Shown: piece by piece, positions 17,311 to 26,407 of the stretch
Numbering within the stretch: position 1 is the stretch's first letter
How the letters are laid out: each line of letters opens with the position of its first letter
Notes under the pieces: generated by a model
Database searches by the model: none
What the model saw: the letters and a program-made list of their open reading frames with translations, nothing else
What the model was told of the DNA's origin: nothing
DNA from: Pontibacter pamirensis
GTDB lineage: Bacteria > Bacteroidota > Bacteroidia > Cytophagales > Hymenobacteraceae
Direction: 5' to 3'
Length of the DNA stretch: 64,000 nucleotides
Assembly (NCBI RefSeq): GCF_010015475.1
Contig: NZ_SSNI01000013.1
Coordinates: forward strand, 88,674 to 152,673
Program-made: the position numbers and the translations under genes

Positions 17311-18213
17311 TTATTCTTTTACTTTTTTCTTCTGCTGCCTGTCCGGAAGCCCTTCTATGTACTCGATTATTCTTCCTGCAATATCTTTTTGCGTGGCGCG
17401 CTCTATACCCTCTAACCCTGGCGATGAGTTTACCTCCAGGATCAACGGTCCGCGCTTGGACTGCAGCATATCTACACCGGCAATGCCCAAGCCAAGTGAT
17501 TTAGCAGCCAGCAACGCCGCTGCTTTTTCCTGGCGCGATAACTTAATCAGCATGGCCTTGCCGCCGCGGTGCAGGTTTGAGCGGAACTCCCCCTCCTTAC
17601 CCTGCCGCTTCATAGCGCCTACCACCTCACCGTTCACTATAAACGCCCGGATATCGGCACCACCGGCCTCAGATATAAACTCCTGCACAATAATACGAGC
17701 TTTCAGGTTGTGGAATGCCTCAATCACCGATTCAGCAGCTTTTCTTGTCTCGGCCAGTACCACGCCCAGACCTTGTGTGCCTTCCAGCAATTTGATCACG
17801 AGCGGGGCGCCTCCAACCTCTTTTACCAATTCGGATGTTTGTTTTGAGTAGTTGGTAAAAGCTGTTTTAGGCATGCCCAAGCCGGCACGCGAGAGAATTT
17901 GAAGGCTGCGCAGTTTGTCCCGGGAGCGTACAATGGCCTGAGAGTCTACGGCACTTCGCACTTTCATCATCTCGAACTGGCGCACCACTGCGGTGCCATA
18001 GAAGGTAACGGAAGCACCGATGCGCGGAATAACGGCATCTATATCGGTTAAGCGCTCGCCCTTGTAGAGGATGTGGGGGTCGCCCTGCTCAATTACAAGG
18101 TCACAGCGCAGGTGGTCTAGTACAACAGCCTGGTGCCCCCGCTGCTCGGCTGCTTCTACTAAGCGGCGGGTAGAATACAGCTTCTGGTCACGGGAGAGTA
18201 TAGCAATTTTCAT
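17311..18213 (-). CDS. rimK: RimK-type ATP-grasp glutamate ligase
   Basis: 300 residues, the usual RimK length. The ATP-grasp elements are [18 protein letters not shown] (residues about 140-158), [19 protein letters not shown] (about 176-195), [18 protein letters not shown] (about 202-220) and [13 protein letters not shown] (about 262-275). In E. coli RimK adds glutamates to the C-terminus of ribosomal protein S6; relatives make other alpha- or gamma-linked glutamyl products. It lies between the RimB-like gene (7-bp gap) and the deacylase gene (no gap), which suggests one three-gene unit. Confidence 0.9.
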   Translation of the reverse strand: MKIAILSRDQKLYSTRRLVEAAEQRGHQAVVLDHLRCDLVIEQGDPHILYKGERLTDIDAVIPRIGASVTFYGTAVVRQFEMMKVRSAVDSQAIVRSRDKLRSLQILSRAGLGMPKTAFTNYSKQTSELVKEVGGAPLVIKLLEGTQGLGVVLAETRKAAESVIEAFHNLKARIIVQEFISEAGGADIRAFIVNGEVVGAMKRQGKEGEFRSNLHRGGKAMLIKLSRQEKAAALLAAKSLGLGIAGVDMLQSKRGPLILEVNSSPGLEGIERATQKDIAGRIIEYIEGLPDRQQKKKVKE

Positions 18214-18220
18214 AAATGCT

Positions 18221-18703
18221 TTATTTCTTGATTTGTTTGATCTTTAGTTTGTGAGCGAGGTTTTTACGGGATACATCCACTATAAACCTGCCCTTCAGCA
18301 ATTTTCGCCCAATAAGAACGGGGTACTTCATATCGCTACGGTCCGACAACGAAAACTCGGCTTCAATTGTCTCATCGAAGAATTTTATTTTTGTACGGAT
18401 GACATATCTTTCCTGCACCTCTCCGAAAGAGCTTTTAATCTCTCGCAGGTCATACTCTGAAAATATGAGCTTTTTGTGGTTATACTGCGGGTGTGAAGGG
18501 TCCAGCAGGTCCAGGGCGATTACCGTCGTTCCATCTGGCTTTGTTTCTTCGTGTATATTTGAACAATGGATGGCAGACGTATAGGCTCCTGTATCTATCT
18601 TCGCTTCTATCTCGTCTATGTCCAGTTCCGGAAACGAGACTAACTCACGCCTCCCGATGATTCTCTTCTCAGAAGTTGGCTTGATTTGTTTCCCTTCTTT
18701 CAT
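18221..18703 (-). CDS. Retropepsin-like RimB/RloA-type protein
   Basis: 160 residues from the ATG at 18703. An earlier in-frame start at 18799 would read through intergenic repeat-like DNA and is rejected. The family (often annotated ATP-dependent zinc protease) has a retropepsin-like aspartic site, here [18 protein letters not shown] with the Asp-Thr-Gly motif near residue 36. Later come [14 protein letters not shown] and [19 protein letters not shown], equivalent to the flap and the hydrophobic-Gly strand. In Pseudomonas RimB acts with RimK on ribosomal protein S6. It is first in the operon with rimK and the AspA/AstE-type gene. Confidence 0.85.
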   Translation of the reverse strand: MKEGKQIKPTSEKRIIGRRELVSFPELDIDEIEAKIDTGAYTSAIHCSNIHEETKPDGTTVIALDLLDPSHPQYNHKKLIFSEYDLREIKSSFGEVQERYVIRTKIKFFDETIEAEFSLSDRSDMKYPVLIGRKLLKGRFIVDVSRKNLAHKLKIKQIKK

Positions 18704-18857
18704 AGGCTTTTCTGAATTATGAATTAGGAATGCTGAATCATGAATGAGATTGAGAGGGTACCGATTGTATACAGCTTTTACCACTTCAAATTGCAGCAAC
18801 CTTAAACCCGCGCTACCACCTTACTCATTCATAACACATAGTTCAACATTCATTCTT
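18704..18857. repeat. AT-rich ATTCAT/GAATTA repeat-like spacer
   Basis: The spacer between the RimB-like gene and the sugar dehydrogenase holds repeated variants of GAATTATGAATT / ATTCATGA (18713-18745) and again ATTCATAA...ATTCATTC (18825-18855). These are low-complexity direct and inverted variants of one motif. No gene is present. Confidence 0.45.
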
Positions 18858-20063
18858 CTACTTACTGTACGTGATGCGGTAAATGGCATCGTTCTTATCA
18901 TCCGACACCAGCATAGAACCATCCGACATTGAAACCACATCCACCGGGCGCCCCCAGTCCTCCTGCCCTTGCAGCCAGCCTTCTGCAAATGGTTTGTGCG
19001 TGGTCTGGCCATTAGCGTCTGTCGTAACAGTAGCCAGGCTGTAACCTATTTTCTCAGAGCGGTTCCAGGAGCCGTGCTCTGCTATGAATATCTGGTTCCG
19101 ATACTCCTCCGGAAACATATTGCCAGTGTAGAACTTCATTCCCAGTGAGCCACCGTGCGGGTGCAGTTTTTGTACAGGTGCCACAAACTCGCTGCAATTA
19201 CGGTTTTTGCCGAACTCTGGATCCAACACATCACCGGCATGGCAATACGGGTAGCCAAAGTGCTGTCCTTTCTCAGTAACACGGTTTAACTCATCTGCCG
19301 GAACATTATCACCCATTAGGTCGCGGCCATTGTCTGTAAAGTATAAGTCGTTGGTTTCCGGGTGCCAGTCAAAACCCACGCTGTTGCGAACGCCCTCGGC
19401 ATATATCTCCAGGTTAGAGCCATCCGGGTCCATGCGGGTGATAGTGGCATAAATAGGATTCTCAGACTTACAGATGTTACAAGGTGCGCCCACCGGCACA
19501 TACAGCTTGTCATCCGGGCCAAAAGCAACGAATTTCCAACCATGGTGGGCATCGCTCGGGAACTGATCGTTCACCACCTCATATGTCGGGTTGTTACGGA
19601 AAGTCTGTTCTATGCTATCAAACCGGATAACACGGTTCACCTCAGCCACGTACAGGGCTCCGTTTCGGATGGCAACGCCATTCGGCATGGTTAAACCGGA
19701 GGCAACCACCACTACTTCGTCTGCCTTGCCATCCTTGTCTTCATCTACCACAGCATATACTCTGTCTTGTTCCCGGGTACCCACAAAAATAATTCCAGAC
19801 TCACTTAGAGCCATTGAACGGGCATTGTCCACACCCTTGGCGTAATAATCAATGCGGAAGCCCTCCGGCAGCGTAATTCTTTCCAGATCTGGATCAATGG
19901 GGCCTGTTGGCATACCAATCTCTGATTTACCGAGCGCCTGCTGGGTTTCAGTTGGTCCTGTTTTGGTGATTTCCTCGTTCTCAGCATTCTCATTAGACGA
20001 GCAGCCGACACTGATAGTGGCAACGGCAAATACTGAAAGAATAAAGCTTAGTGGTTTTTTCAT
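18858..20063 (-). CDS. PQQ-type sugar/sorbosone dehydrogenase lipoprotein
   Basis: 401 residues from the ATG at 20063. This start gives a lipoprotein signal (MKKPLSFILSVFAVATISVGC), while an ATG 11 codons earlier does not. The mature part is a glucose/sorbosone dehydrogenase-like beta-propeller: EGFRIDYYAKGVDNARSMAL, GLTMPNGVAIRNGALYVAEV, HHGWKFVAFGPDDKLYVPVG, YAEGVRNSVGFDWHPETNDLYFTDNGRD, then IFIAEHGSWNR and a final GSMLVSDDKNDAIYRI. Relatives oxidise sugars with PQQ, but many such lipoproteins in Bacteroidota have no proven substrate. It is anchored to a membrane outside the cytoplasm. It stands alone in its transcription direction, with spacers on both sides. Confidence 0.85.
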   Translation of the reverse strand: MKKPLSFILSVFAVATISVGCSSNENAENEEITKTGPTETQQALGKSEIGMPTGPIDPDLERITLPEGFRIDYYAKGVDNARSMALSESGIIFVGTREQDRVYAVVDEDKDGKADEVVVVASGLTMPNGVAIRNGALYVAEVNRVIRFDSIEQTFRNNPTYEVVNDQFPSDAHHGWKFVAFGPDDKLYVPVGAPCNICKSENPIYATITRMDPDGSNLEIYAEGVRNSVGFDWHPETNDLYFTDNGRDLMGDNVPADELNRVTEKGQHFGYPYCHAGDVLDPEFGKNRNCSEFVAPVQKLHPHGGSLGMKFYTGNMFPEEYRNQIFIAEHGSWNRSEKIGYSLATVTTDANGQTTHKPFAEGWLQGQEDWGRPVDVVSMSDGSMLVSDDKNDAIYRITYSK

Positions 20064-20251
20064 TATGAATGGCTTCGTACAGGTTTTAGAATTCAAAATT
20101 GCGCATACTCCCTTTAAGTAGCAACAGGTATGGCTGCATTGCTTTCAAATCAACCTAAGTATACTCGTACAGAGGTACAATGTTTAAAAGGAAGCATGGA
20201 TGGTTACAGGCAGAAACACAAAAGGACGGGCTATGTTTTGCACGGTTCCTT

Positions 20252-21064
20252 TTAGCGACCGCCCTGCATGCGCTTTCGGTGAAGTAGTGCCGCCACATCC
20301 TGCAACAGGTAGGAATGCCCGGTTTTCAGGACAACCAACTCTCCCTTATCCAGCGCATCTACAAACACCCCCACCCGCTTAGGGGCTATAATCTGGTCAT
20401 ACTCACCCAGGAACATGGTAACGGCCACGTGGTGCTCGTTCAGCAGGCGTACAATCTTCCGGATATCGAAGTTAAGCTCTCTGAACCCAACCCAACTGCG
20501 GTAAACGCGCAGGCGCTTAGGAGTACTGTCCATCTGGTAGTGGGCGAAGCGCAGCAGGCTTTTATGCACCATGTTGTATTTTTCCAACATCCGCAGCAGG
20601 CCAAAGAACATATCCGGCTTTACGACAGTGCGCTTAAAGAGCTGCTGCAGCCATCCGGGGTAAGTGGCAATGTTGTACCAGAAGCTCGTTCTGATACCGT
20701 CCGGGGCAATCAGGAACAGCTCCTCGATTTTCTCCGGCATGCATTCTACCAGCGTGAGGGCAAACTTGCCACCCATGCTGAAGCCCATCAATGAAAAGCG
20801 CTGAATCTGCTCTTTTTCCAGAAAGTGCTCTACAAGTTGCTGAAGAAATGCTTTAGACAGCGGCATACTGCGCTTATACAGATGGCTGCGCCCATGAAAA
20901 AAAAGGTCGAAGGCGTAAATGGTATAGTCGTTGCCAAGCGCCTGCTCCATAGGGTGGTAATAGGCACTGCTCTGCCCGTAGCCATGAAAAGCCAGCATAG
21001 CCCGGCTGCCGTGCCCAATGACCCGGTAGTGCAGTTTAGAGCTGTTTATGATGACGTAAGGCAA
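20252..21064 (-). CDS. Alpha/beta hydrolase
   Basis: 270 residues with a standard alpha/beta hydrolase layout. The oxyanion segment is FHGYGQSS (residues about 26-33), the nucleophile elbow is GFSMGG (Ser near residue 96), the acid is probably the Asp in FLGEYDQI, and the catalytic His is in KTGHSYLL near the end. There is no signal peptide. The cap region (FWYNIATYPGWLQQLFKRTV) is aromatic-rich, so a hydrophobic ester or peptide substrate is possible, but none can be named. Confidence 0.85.
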   Translation of the reverse strand: MPYVIINSSKLHYRVIGHGSRAMLAFHGYGQSSAYYHPMEQALGNDYTIYAFDLFFHGRSHLYKRSMPLSKAFLQQLVEHFLEKEQIQRFSLMGFSMGGKFALTLVECMPEKIEELFLIAPDGIRTSFWYNIATYPGWLQQLFKRTVVKPDMFFGLLRMLEKYNMVHKSLLRFAHYQMDSTPKRLRVYRSWVGFRELNFDIRKIVRLLNEHHVAVTMFLGEYDQIIAPKRVGVFVDALDKGELVVLKTGHSYLLQDVAALLHRKRMQGGR

Positions 21065-21188
21065 GTAGATTGTTATTCGTTAATTGCTCAATTGTTATTA
21101 CTCGATTATGAAACAGCTTGTACAGCATTATCAATATTGGTTATGGAGGTTCTCCTGGAACAGACAATCATTAACTAACAACCAACAA

Positions 21189-21767
21189 TTATAATTTAGA
21201 CACGCCACCTGATACAATAAACTTCATCACCTCACTGCTCGGAACCTCCAAGAAAGTGACATTGCGTTTCGGCACGAGGAAGAGCTCTCCGGAAAAGTTA
21301 TAGGAGTGCGGAAAGTATACGGCTACTTTATCTTCGATATTGATGGTGTCCAGGGTGTCCTGCGTTAAAAAGCCCAGTTTGTAGTTATCAGAGTCTTCCG
21401 CCATTTTCACCATCACTGGCTGGTTAAACTTCTGGTTGTCACCCACAAAGGCATCGAAAAGATCTTTAATGCTGGAGTAGATAATACTCACAAGCGGCAC
21501 TTTGTGCAGGAAACGTTCTGTTACAACAAAAAAAGGCTTAACAAAGAAGGAAGAGCCAATAAAACCAACTACAGTCAACAGCACCACCATCAGCAGAATA
21601 CCCAGCCCAGGCACCCCTAAATCGAACATGCTGTCTAACCAGTCGATTATTGCCACCACAATAAATATCGTAAGCGCAATAGGTGCTATAATTAGGAGCC
21701 CGTTCACGAAGTAACGGAAAAGGTTTCTCATAAAGACTACGTTCAGGAAACGGAATAATCGGTTCAT
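21189..21767 (-). CDS. DUF502 membrane protein
   Basis: 192 residues from the ATG at 21767; a TTG three codons earlier also keeps the frame. Two membrane segments lie near the N-terminus (YFVNGLLIIAPIALTIFIVVAIIDWL and LGILLMVVLLTVVGFIGSSFF). The DUF502 signature follows: VPLVSIIYSSIKDLFDAFVG, then KLGFLTQDTL and VAVYFPHSYNFSGELFLVPKRNV. The family is widespread with no known biochemical function in bacteria. It follows ispH on the same strand after about 75 bp. Confidence 0.88.
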   Translation of the reverse strand: MNRLFRFLNVVFMRNLFRYFVNGLLIIAPIALTIFIVVAIIDWLDSMFDLGVPGLGILLMVVLLTVVGFIGSSFFVKPFFVVTERFLHKVPLVSIIYSSIKDLFDAFVGDNQKFNQPVMVKMAEDSDNYKLGFLTQDTLDTINIEDKVAVYFPHSYNFSGELFLVPKRNVTFLEVPSSEVMKFIVSGGVSKL

Positions 21768-21842
21768 ATTTATCAATAAAAAGGCCTTGCCGAAGCAAAG
21801 CCTAAATGTAGCAAAAAGCCAACATAGTATATCGGTAATACT

Positions 21843-22733
21843 TTATACCGGTTCTGCCTCAATGGCTGCTATACTGTTAGCCACCTGCTCCATCAGCCAC
21901 ATAGGGGTAGACGTTGCGCCACAAATCCCGACACTGGCAGCATGGGCGAACCAAGCTTCCTCCAGTTCCTCTTCGTTTTCTACAAAATAGCTGTTTGGGT
22001 TGTGCTGCTTACATACGCTGTAAAGCGCTTTCCCGTTCGAGCTTTTCTTGCCGCTTACAAAAACAATCACATCATGCTCTGTGGAAAACCTGGCCAGTTG
22101 CGGTTCGCGGTTAGACACCTGGCGGCAAATGCTGTCGTTGGCGTCGAAAACAGGCTGGGTGCTGTCCTGGTTTGCCTGCTTTAAGCGTTCCTCAATCAGG
22201 GCCTTAATATGGTAGAAGCCCTTGGTGCTTTTGGTTGTCTGGCTGAAAAGGGTGACCGGGCGGGTAAAATCTATTTTATGTAAATCCTCCTCCGTTGTTA
22301 CAATAATGGCATCGTCGCCTGTCTGGCCCGCCAGTCCGATAACCTCTGCGTGGCCCACCTGGCCATAGATAACAATCTGCCCGTTCTCGGATTTACCGGA
22401 GTCATAGGCATGTTTTACGCGGTTCTGCAGCTTCAGCACTACGGGGCAGGACGCATCAATCAGTTCTATGTTGTTTTCAAGCGCCAGTTTATAGGTTTCA
22501 GGTGGCTCGCCGTGCGCTCTGATGAGCACTTTACAATCACGTAACTCCTGCAGCTGCTCACGGTCTATGATGCGGAGACCTTTGTTGTAGAGGCGCTTCA
22601 CTTCCATGCCGTTATGTACTATATCTCCGAGGCAGTAGAGTTCTTCGCAGTGCTCCATCTCATCCTCAGCCATCTGTATCGCAAATTCCACCCCGAAACA
22701 ATAGCCGGAGTTTTTATCTATGGTTACGTTCAT
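21843..22733 (-). CDS. ispH: 4-hydroxy-3-methylbut-2-enyl diphosphate reductase
   Basis: 296 residues. This is the last step of the MEP isoprenoid pathway, a 4Fe-4S enzyme making IPP and DMAPP. The three cluster cysteines are present: Cys12 (SGYCFGV), Cys96 (DASCPVV) and Cys203 (DSICRQV). The substrate residues RAHGEPPE, YGQVGHAEVIG, SQTTKS and the C-terminal GICGATSTP are present too. The gene starts 16 bp after the cmk stop, so cmk and ispH are probably co-transcribed. Confidence 0.95.
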   Translation of the reverse strand: MNVTIDKNSGYCFGVEFAIQMAEDEMEHCEELYCLGDIVHNGMEVKRLYNKGLRIIDREQLQELRDCKVLIRAHGEPPETYKLALENNIELIDASCPVVLKLQNRVKHAYDSGKSENGQIVIYGQVGHAEVIGLAGQTGDDAIIVTTEEDLHKIDFTRPVTLFSQTTKSTKGFYHIKALIEERLKQANQDSTQPVFDANDSICRQVSNREPQLARFSTEHDVIVFVSGKKSSNGKALYSVCKQHNPNSYFVENEEELEEAWFAHAASVGICGATSTPMWLMEQVANSIAAIEAEPV

Positions 22734-22749
22734 CTTTTCTGCTTCAGTT

Positions 22750-23448
22750 CTACTGCAAAGAAATCTCGTTTGTTAATATTTGTGAAGTTACCTTATTCAT
22801 TACAAATTCCACCTGCTCATCAATCGTCATATGCGAGGTATCCAGCAGGTGCGCATCATCGGCGCGGCGCAGGGGGCTTTCTTTTCTTGTAGAGTCTATA
22901 TGGTCGCGCTTCTGCAGGTTCTCACGTATTTCGTCCAGGTTCACCAGTTGCTTTTTCTCCAGCAGTTCCTCCTGGCGGCGTCTGGCGCGGGTGTCTACAT
23001 CGGCGGTCATAAAAACCTTTACCTCCGCATCCGGGAAAACGGCTGTTCCTATGTCACGGCCATCCATCACTACGCCGCGTTTTTTCCCCATCTTCTGCTG
23101 CTGTGCCACCATGGCATGGCGCACCTCCGGCACTACGCTTACTTCGCTTACCTGGTTTGAAATATACATTTTACGTATCTCATCCTCCACATTAAGGCCA
23201 TTCAGATAGACTTCGTTGCGCGCAGTTTTTGGGTTATAATGAAACTCAACCTCTATCTTATCCAGTGCGTCATTCACTTCCTTCGGGTTGGTAAGCGTTA
23301 CGTGGTGCTGCAGAAAATATAATGTAACCGCTCTGTACATGGCTCCGGTATCTATGTAGGCGTATCCAAGTTCTGCGGCTACTAATTTTGCCGTGGTGCT
23401 TTTGCCGCATGAGGAGTACCCATCGAGTGCGATTACAATTTTTTTCAT
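22750..23448 (-). CDS. cmk: Cytidylate kinase
   Basis: 232 residues, normal length. It phosphorylates CMP and dCMP. The P-loop is ALDGYSSCGKSTTAKL (residues about 7-22), followed by AYIDTGAMYRAVTL, MDGRDIGTAVFPDAEVKVFMTADVDTRARRR, and REN-LQKRDHIDSTRKESPLRRADDAHLLDTS. It is transcribed with ispH. Confidence 0.95.
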   Translation of the reverse strand: MKKIVIALDGYSSCGKSTTAKLVAAELGYAYIDTGAMYRAVTLYFLQHHVTLTNPKEVNDALDKIEVEFHYNPKTARNEVYLNGLNVEDEIRKMYISNQVSEVSVVPEVRHAMVAQQQKMGKKRGVVMDGRDIGTAVFPDAEVKVFMTADVDTRARRRQEELLEKKQLVNLDEIRENLQKRDHIDSTRKESPLRRADDAHLLDTSHMTIDEQVEFVMNKVTSQILTNEISLQ

Positions 23449-23472
23449 TTAGAAGAGAAACTAAAAGCGTGT

Positions 23473-23628
23473 TTAATTAGAGTCGCATGGGCAGGGCAGA
23501 TTGCCCAGCTTGCTCTTTCTTTTGAGAGATGCCGTCTTTTTTTGCTGAGGGGTTTTGGCGGTGCAGCCGGCCAGAGGGCCTGTAGCCAGAAAACCCGCAA
23601 GAATCAGGTATGAAATTATCTTTCTCAA
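23473..23628 (-). CDS. Tiny Lys-rich lipoprotein with TTG start
   Basis: 51 residues if started at the TTG at 23628, which begins a textbook lipoprotein signal (RKIISYLILAGFLATGPLAGC). Longer starts (back to 23754) run into the divergent adenine deaminase gene and lack sense. The mature part is only about 30 residues: Lys-rich (KTPQQKKTASLKRKSK) and ending LPCPCDSN. Function unknown. It precedes cmk on the same strand by 24 bp. Confidence 0.5.
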   Translation of the reverse strand: MRKIISYLILAGFLATGPLAGCTAKTPQQKKTASLKRKSKLGNLPCPCDSN

Positions 23629-23713
23629 ATCAACTGAATTTAATGCAAATATAAAGTAATTTACCGTTTTCTGCCCACTAAAAGGGCGATTTTCAAAACA
23701 AACACCTGTTACC

Positions 23714-25354
23714 ATGCCTACCAGTTTTTCCATTAGCGGACGCATCATTAACATACATGACCAAGAGATTTACGAAGGCACTGTTCATGTCTCAAACGGC
23801 CGCATTTCTAAAATAGTTCGTGAAGCCACAGCTGCTACCGATTATATATTACCCGGATTTGTAGATGCCCATGTGCACATCGAAAGCTCCATGCTGGTGC
23901 CCAGCGAATTTGCCCGGCTGGCCGTGCCGCACGGCACCGTGGCCACTGTGTCGGACCCGCACGAGATTGGGAACGTGCTCGGCCTGAAAGGCGTGGAGTA
24001 TATGATAGAAAACGGGAACAAGGTGCCGTTCAAGTTTTACTTTGGCGCCCCGTCCTGTGTTCCGGCCACACCTTTCGAAACGGCCGGCGCAGAGATAACG
24101 GCCGCTGATATTGAAAAGCTCTTTCAGCGCGATGACATAAAGTACCTGGCAGAAATGATGAACTGGCCCGGCACGCTGCAACGCGCCCCGGACGTGATGG
24201 AGAAAATAGCACTAGCCCAAAAGTACGGCAAAGCCGTGGACGGCCATGCACCCGGCCTGCGGGGGGAGCAGGCCCGGCAGTATGCCTCCGTCGGCATCAG
24301 CACCGACCATGAGTGTTTTACCGCAGAGGAAGCCCTGGACAAGCTTGATGCAGGCATGAAGATACTGATAAGAGAAGGCAGCGCAGCCAAGAACTTTGAA
24401 GCCCTGATACCGCTGCTGCCGGAGCACTACCAACACATCATGTTCTGCTCTGATGATAAGCACCCGGACAATCTTGTGGAGGGGCACATCAACCTGCTGG
24501 TAAAGCGTGCGCTGGCAGCTGGCAACGACTTGTTTCATGTGTTACAGGCTGCCTGCGTGAACCCGGTGGAGCATTATAAACTGGAGGTTGGCCTGCTGCG
24601 GGAAGGTGATGCCGCAGACTTTATAACGGTGGACAACCTGGACAATTTTAACGTGCAGGCTACTTACCTGGACGGGCAAATTGTAGCCGAGCACGGCAAA
24701 ACGAACATTGCCTTCTCGGAGAGCGAAGACATCAACAACTTTAACACAGACCTTAAATCGCCGGAGGAGTTTGCTGTACTGGCCGGGGGTGCCACTAAAA
24801 TCCGCGTGATGGAGGCTTTTGACGGACAGCTCATCACAAAACAACAGTGGGCAGCGCCTAAGGTAGAAAGCGGCTTCATTGTGCCGGACCTGGCACAGGA
24901 CGTGCTGAAGTTGACAGTGGTGAACCGGTATGAGAATGCGGCACCATCTGTAGCGTTCATTAAAAACATAGGCCTGAAGGAAGGTGCCATTGCCTCTTCC
25001 GTGGGACACGATTCCCATAACATTGTGGCCGTGGGTGTGGATGATGAAAGTATAGCAAAGGCTGTGAATCTTATTATACAATCCAAGGGAGGCGTGGCGG
25101 CCGTGGGCAAGGGCGTACAGCAACTGTTGCCGCTGCCAGTGGCGGGCATTATGTCGGCGGAGGATGGCTACAGTGTAGCAGCACACTACTCGGCCATAGA
25201 CCGCATGAGCAAAGACATGGGCAGCAAACTGGAGTCACCGTTCATGACGCTTTCTTTTATGGCACTGCTTGTTATCCCTTCTTTAAAGCTCAGCGACAAA
25301 GGCCTTTTCAACGGAGATGAGTTTAAATTTGTATCTGTAGCGGAAATAAATTAA
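23714..25354 (+). CDS. ade: Adenine deaminase
   Basis: 546 residues of the Ade family in the amidohydrolase superfamily, converting adenine to hypoxanthine. Metal ligands are in VDAHVHIESSM (residues about 51-61), followed by TVSDPHEIGNVLG, DGHAPGLRG, STDHECFT and FCSDDKHPDNL (the catalytic Asp region). The C-terminal FTLSFMALLVIPSLKLSDKGLF-like end is typical. The TauE-type exporter gene follows by 37 bp and is probably co-transcribed. Confidence 0.93.
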   Translation: MPTSFSISGRIINIHDQEIYEGTVHVSNGRISKIVREATAATDYILPGFVDAHVHIESSMLVPSEFARLAVPHGTVATVSDPHEIGNVLGLKGVEYMIENGNKVPFKFYFGAPSCVPATPFETAGAEITAADIEKLFQRDDIKYLAEMMNWPGTLQRAPDVMEKIALAQKYGKAVDGHAPGLRGEQARQYASVGISTDHECFTAEEALDKLDAGMKILIREGSAAKNFEALIPLLPEHYQHIMFCSDDKHPDNLVEGHINLLVKRALAAGNDLFHVLQAACVNPVEHYKLEVGLLREGDAADFITVDNLDNFNVQATYLDGQIVAEHGKTNIAFSESEDINNFNTDLKSPEEFAVLAGGATKIRVMEAFDGQLITKQQWAAPKVESGFIVPDLAQDVLKLTVVNRYENAAPSVAFIKNIGLKEGAIASSVGHDSHNIVAVGVDDESIAKAVNLIIQSKGGVAAVGKGVQQLLPLPVAGIMSAEDGYSVAAHYSAIDRMSKDMGSKLESPFMTLSFMALLVIPSLKLSDKGLFNGDEFKFVSVAEIN

Positions 25355-25391
25355 CTACAAATTCATCCCTTCGTAAAGGGAGCCGCAGCAG

Positions 25392-26234
25392 ATGCAGGAA
25401 CTTTTGCTTTTTATTGTAGGTGTTATAGTAAGTGCGTTTGGGACAACCGTGGGTTTTGGAGGAGGTGTATTTCTAGTCCCCATCCTGATTATCTTCTTCG
25501 GCTATAACATTGAGATTGCCATCGGGTCCACCATGTCGGCGATGATGCCGGCCGCTATCATTGCCTCGCTCTTCAACCTCCGGGACCGAAGTATAGATTA
25601 CCTGGTGGGCATACTGATTCAGTTTCCGGCTATGGCTGGTACTGTGTTAGGGGCTTTCATGGTTGCTTTTCTTCCTGTGCGGGAGCTTCAGCTGATTTTT
25701 GTAGTGTTTGTGCTGGGCATTGGAATGCTGATGCTGTTGCCTAAAAAGAAAGAAGCACCCCGGCACGCAGGTATCATGTATAGCATCCGGCGCGTACCAA
25801 CCACCTTTATCCGAAAAAACAGAGCCAAAAAGCTGGCTTACCGGCTAAATGGAGGCTTAGTGTCTCTCTTCGGTTTTGTATCAGGTACTGTTGCGGGTTT
25901 GTTCGGCATCGGGGGCGGGTTTCTACAGACGCCCATGATGATAAAACTGTTCCGGATGCCCGCCCAGATTGCCACCTCCACTTCGCTGTTCATATTGGTG
26001 GTAACCAGCTTCACGGGCTTTATCAGCCATTTCCTGCTGGGCAACGTTCTTTGGAGCCGCAGCCTGCCCCTGATGATTGCCTTTTCCGTGGGTTCCCTGA
26101 TCGGCAATCTGCTCAAGAAAAGAACTCCACGGGGCAAGAAATTGGAGCGGCTCATTGCCATTGGGTTACTGTTGGCTGGAATTGGCGTACTCCTCAACCT
26201 GCTGATGAAGACTGGCGGAGGTTTCTCATTTTAA
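25392..26234 (+). CDS. TauE/SafE-type membrane exporter
   Basis: 280 residues with about eight membrane segments. The two inverted repeats each carry the family signature: GTTVGFGGGVFLVPILIIFFG near the start and VAGLFGIGGGFLQTPMMIK in the second half. The family moves sulfite, sulfoacetate and other organic anions out of or into the cell; the substrate here is unknown. It follows ade in the same direction. A small hairpin (26257-26275, CCTTGCA/TGCAAGG) lies just after it but has no T run. Confidence 0.85.
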   Translation: MQELLLFIVGVIVSAFGTTVGFGGGVFLVPILIIFFGYNIEIAIGSTMSAMMPAAIIASLFNLRDRSIDYLVGILIQFPAMAGTVLGAFMVAFLPVRELQLIFVVFVLGIGMLMLLPKKKEAPRHAGIMYSIRRVPTTFIRKNRAKKLAYRLNGGLVSLFGFVSGTVAGLFGIGGGFLQTPMMIKLFRMPAQIATSTSLFILVVTSFTGFISHFLLGNVLWSRSLPLMIAFSVGSLIGNLLKKRTPRGKKLERLIAIGLLLAGIGVLLNLLMKTGGGFSF

Positions 26235-26407
26235 AAGACTTAAAACACAGCGCGGGCCTTGCAAATAATGCAAGGACTGCACTGCTTAAATGCGAAGCAT
26301 AAAAAGTAATCCCATAAAGGCTTTGCTTATGTGTACTAACTTAGTGATACTTACTAAATCAGTTTTTGAAAGCAAAGGTTTCGTGACTTGTACCTGTGTC
26401 GGGAAAT

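Noticed and set aside
24542..25186. Long reverse frame inside adenine deaminase gene
   Set aside because: Shadow of a well-supported enzyme gene, without recognisable motifs.
26257..26275. Hairpin CCTTGCA/TGCAAGG as terminator of the exporter gene
   Set aside because: Short stem and no T run; not convincing as an intrinsic terminator.
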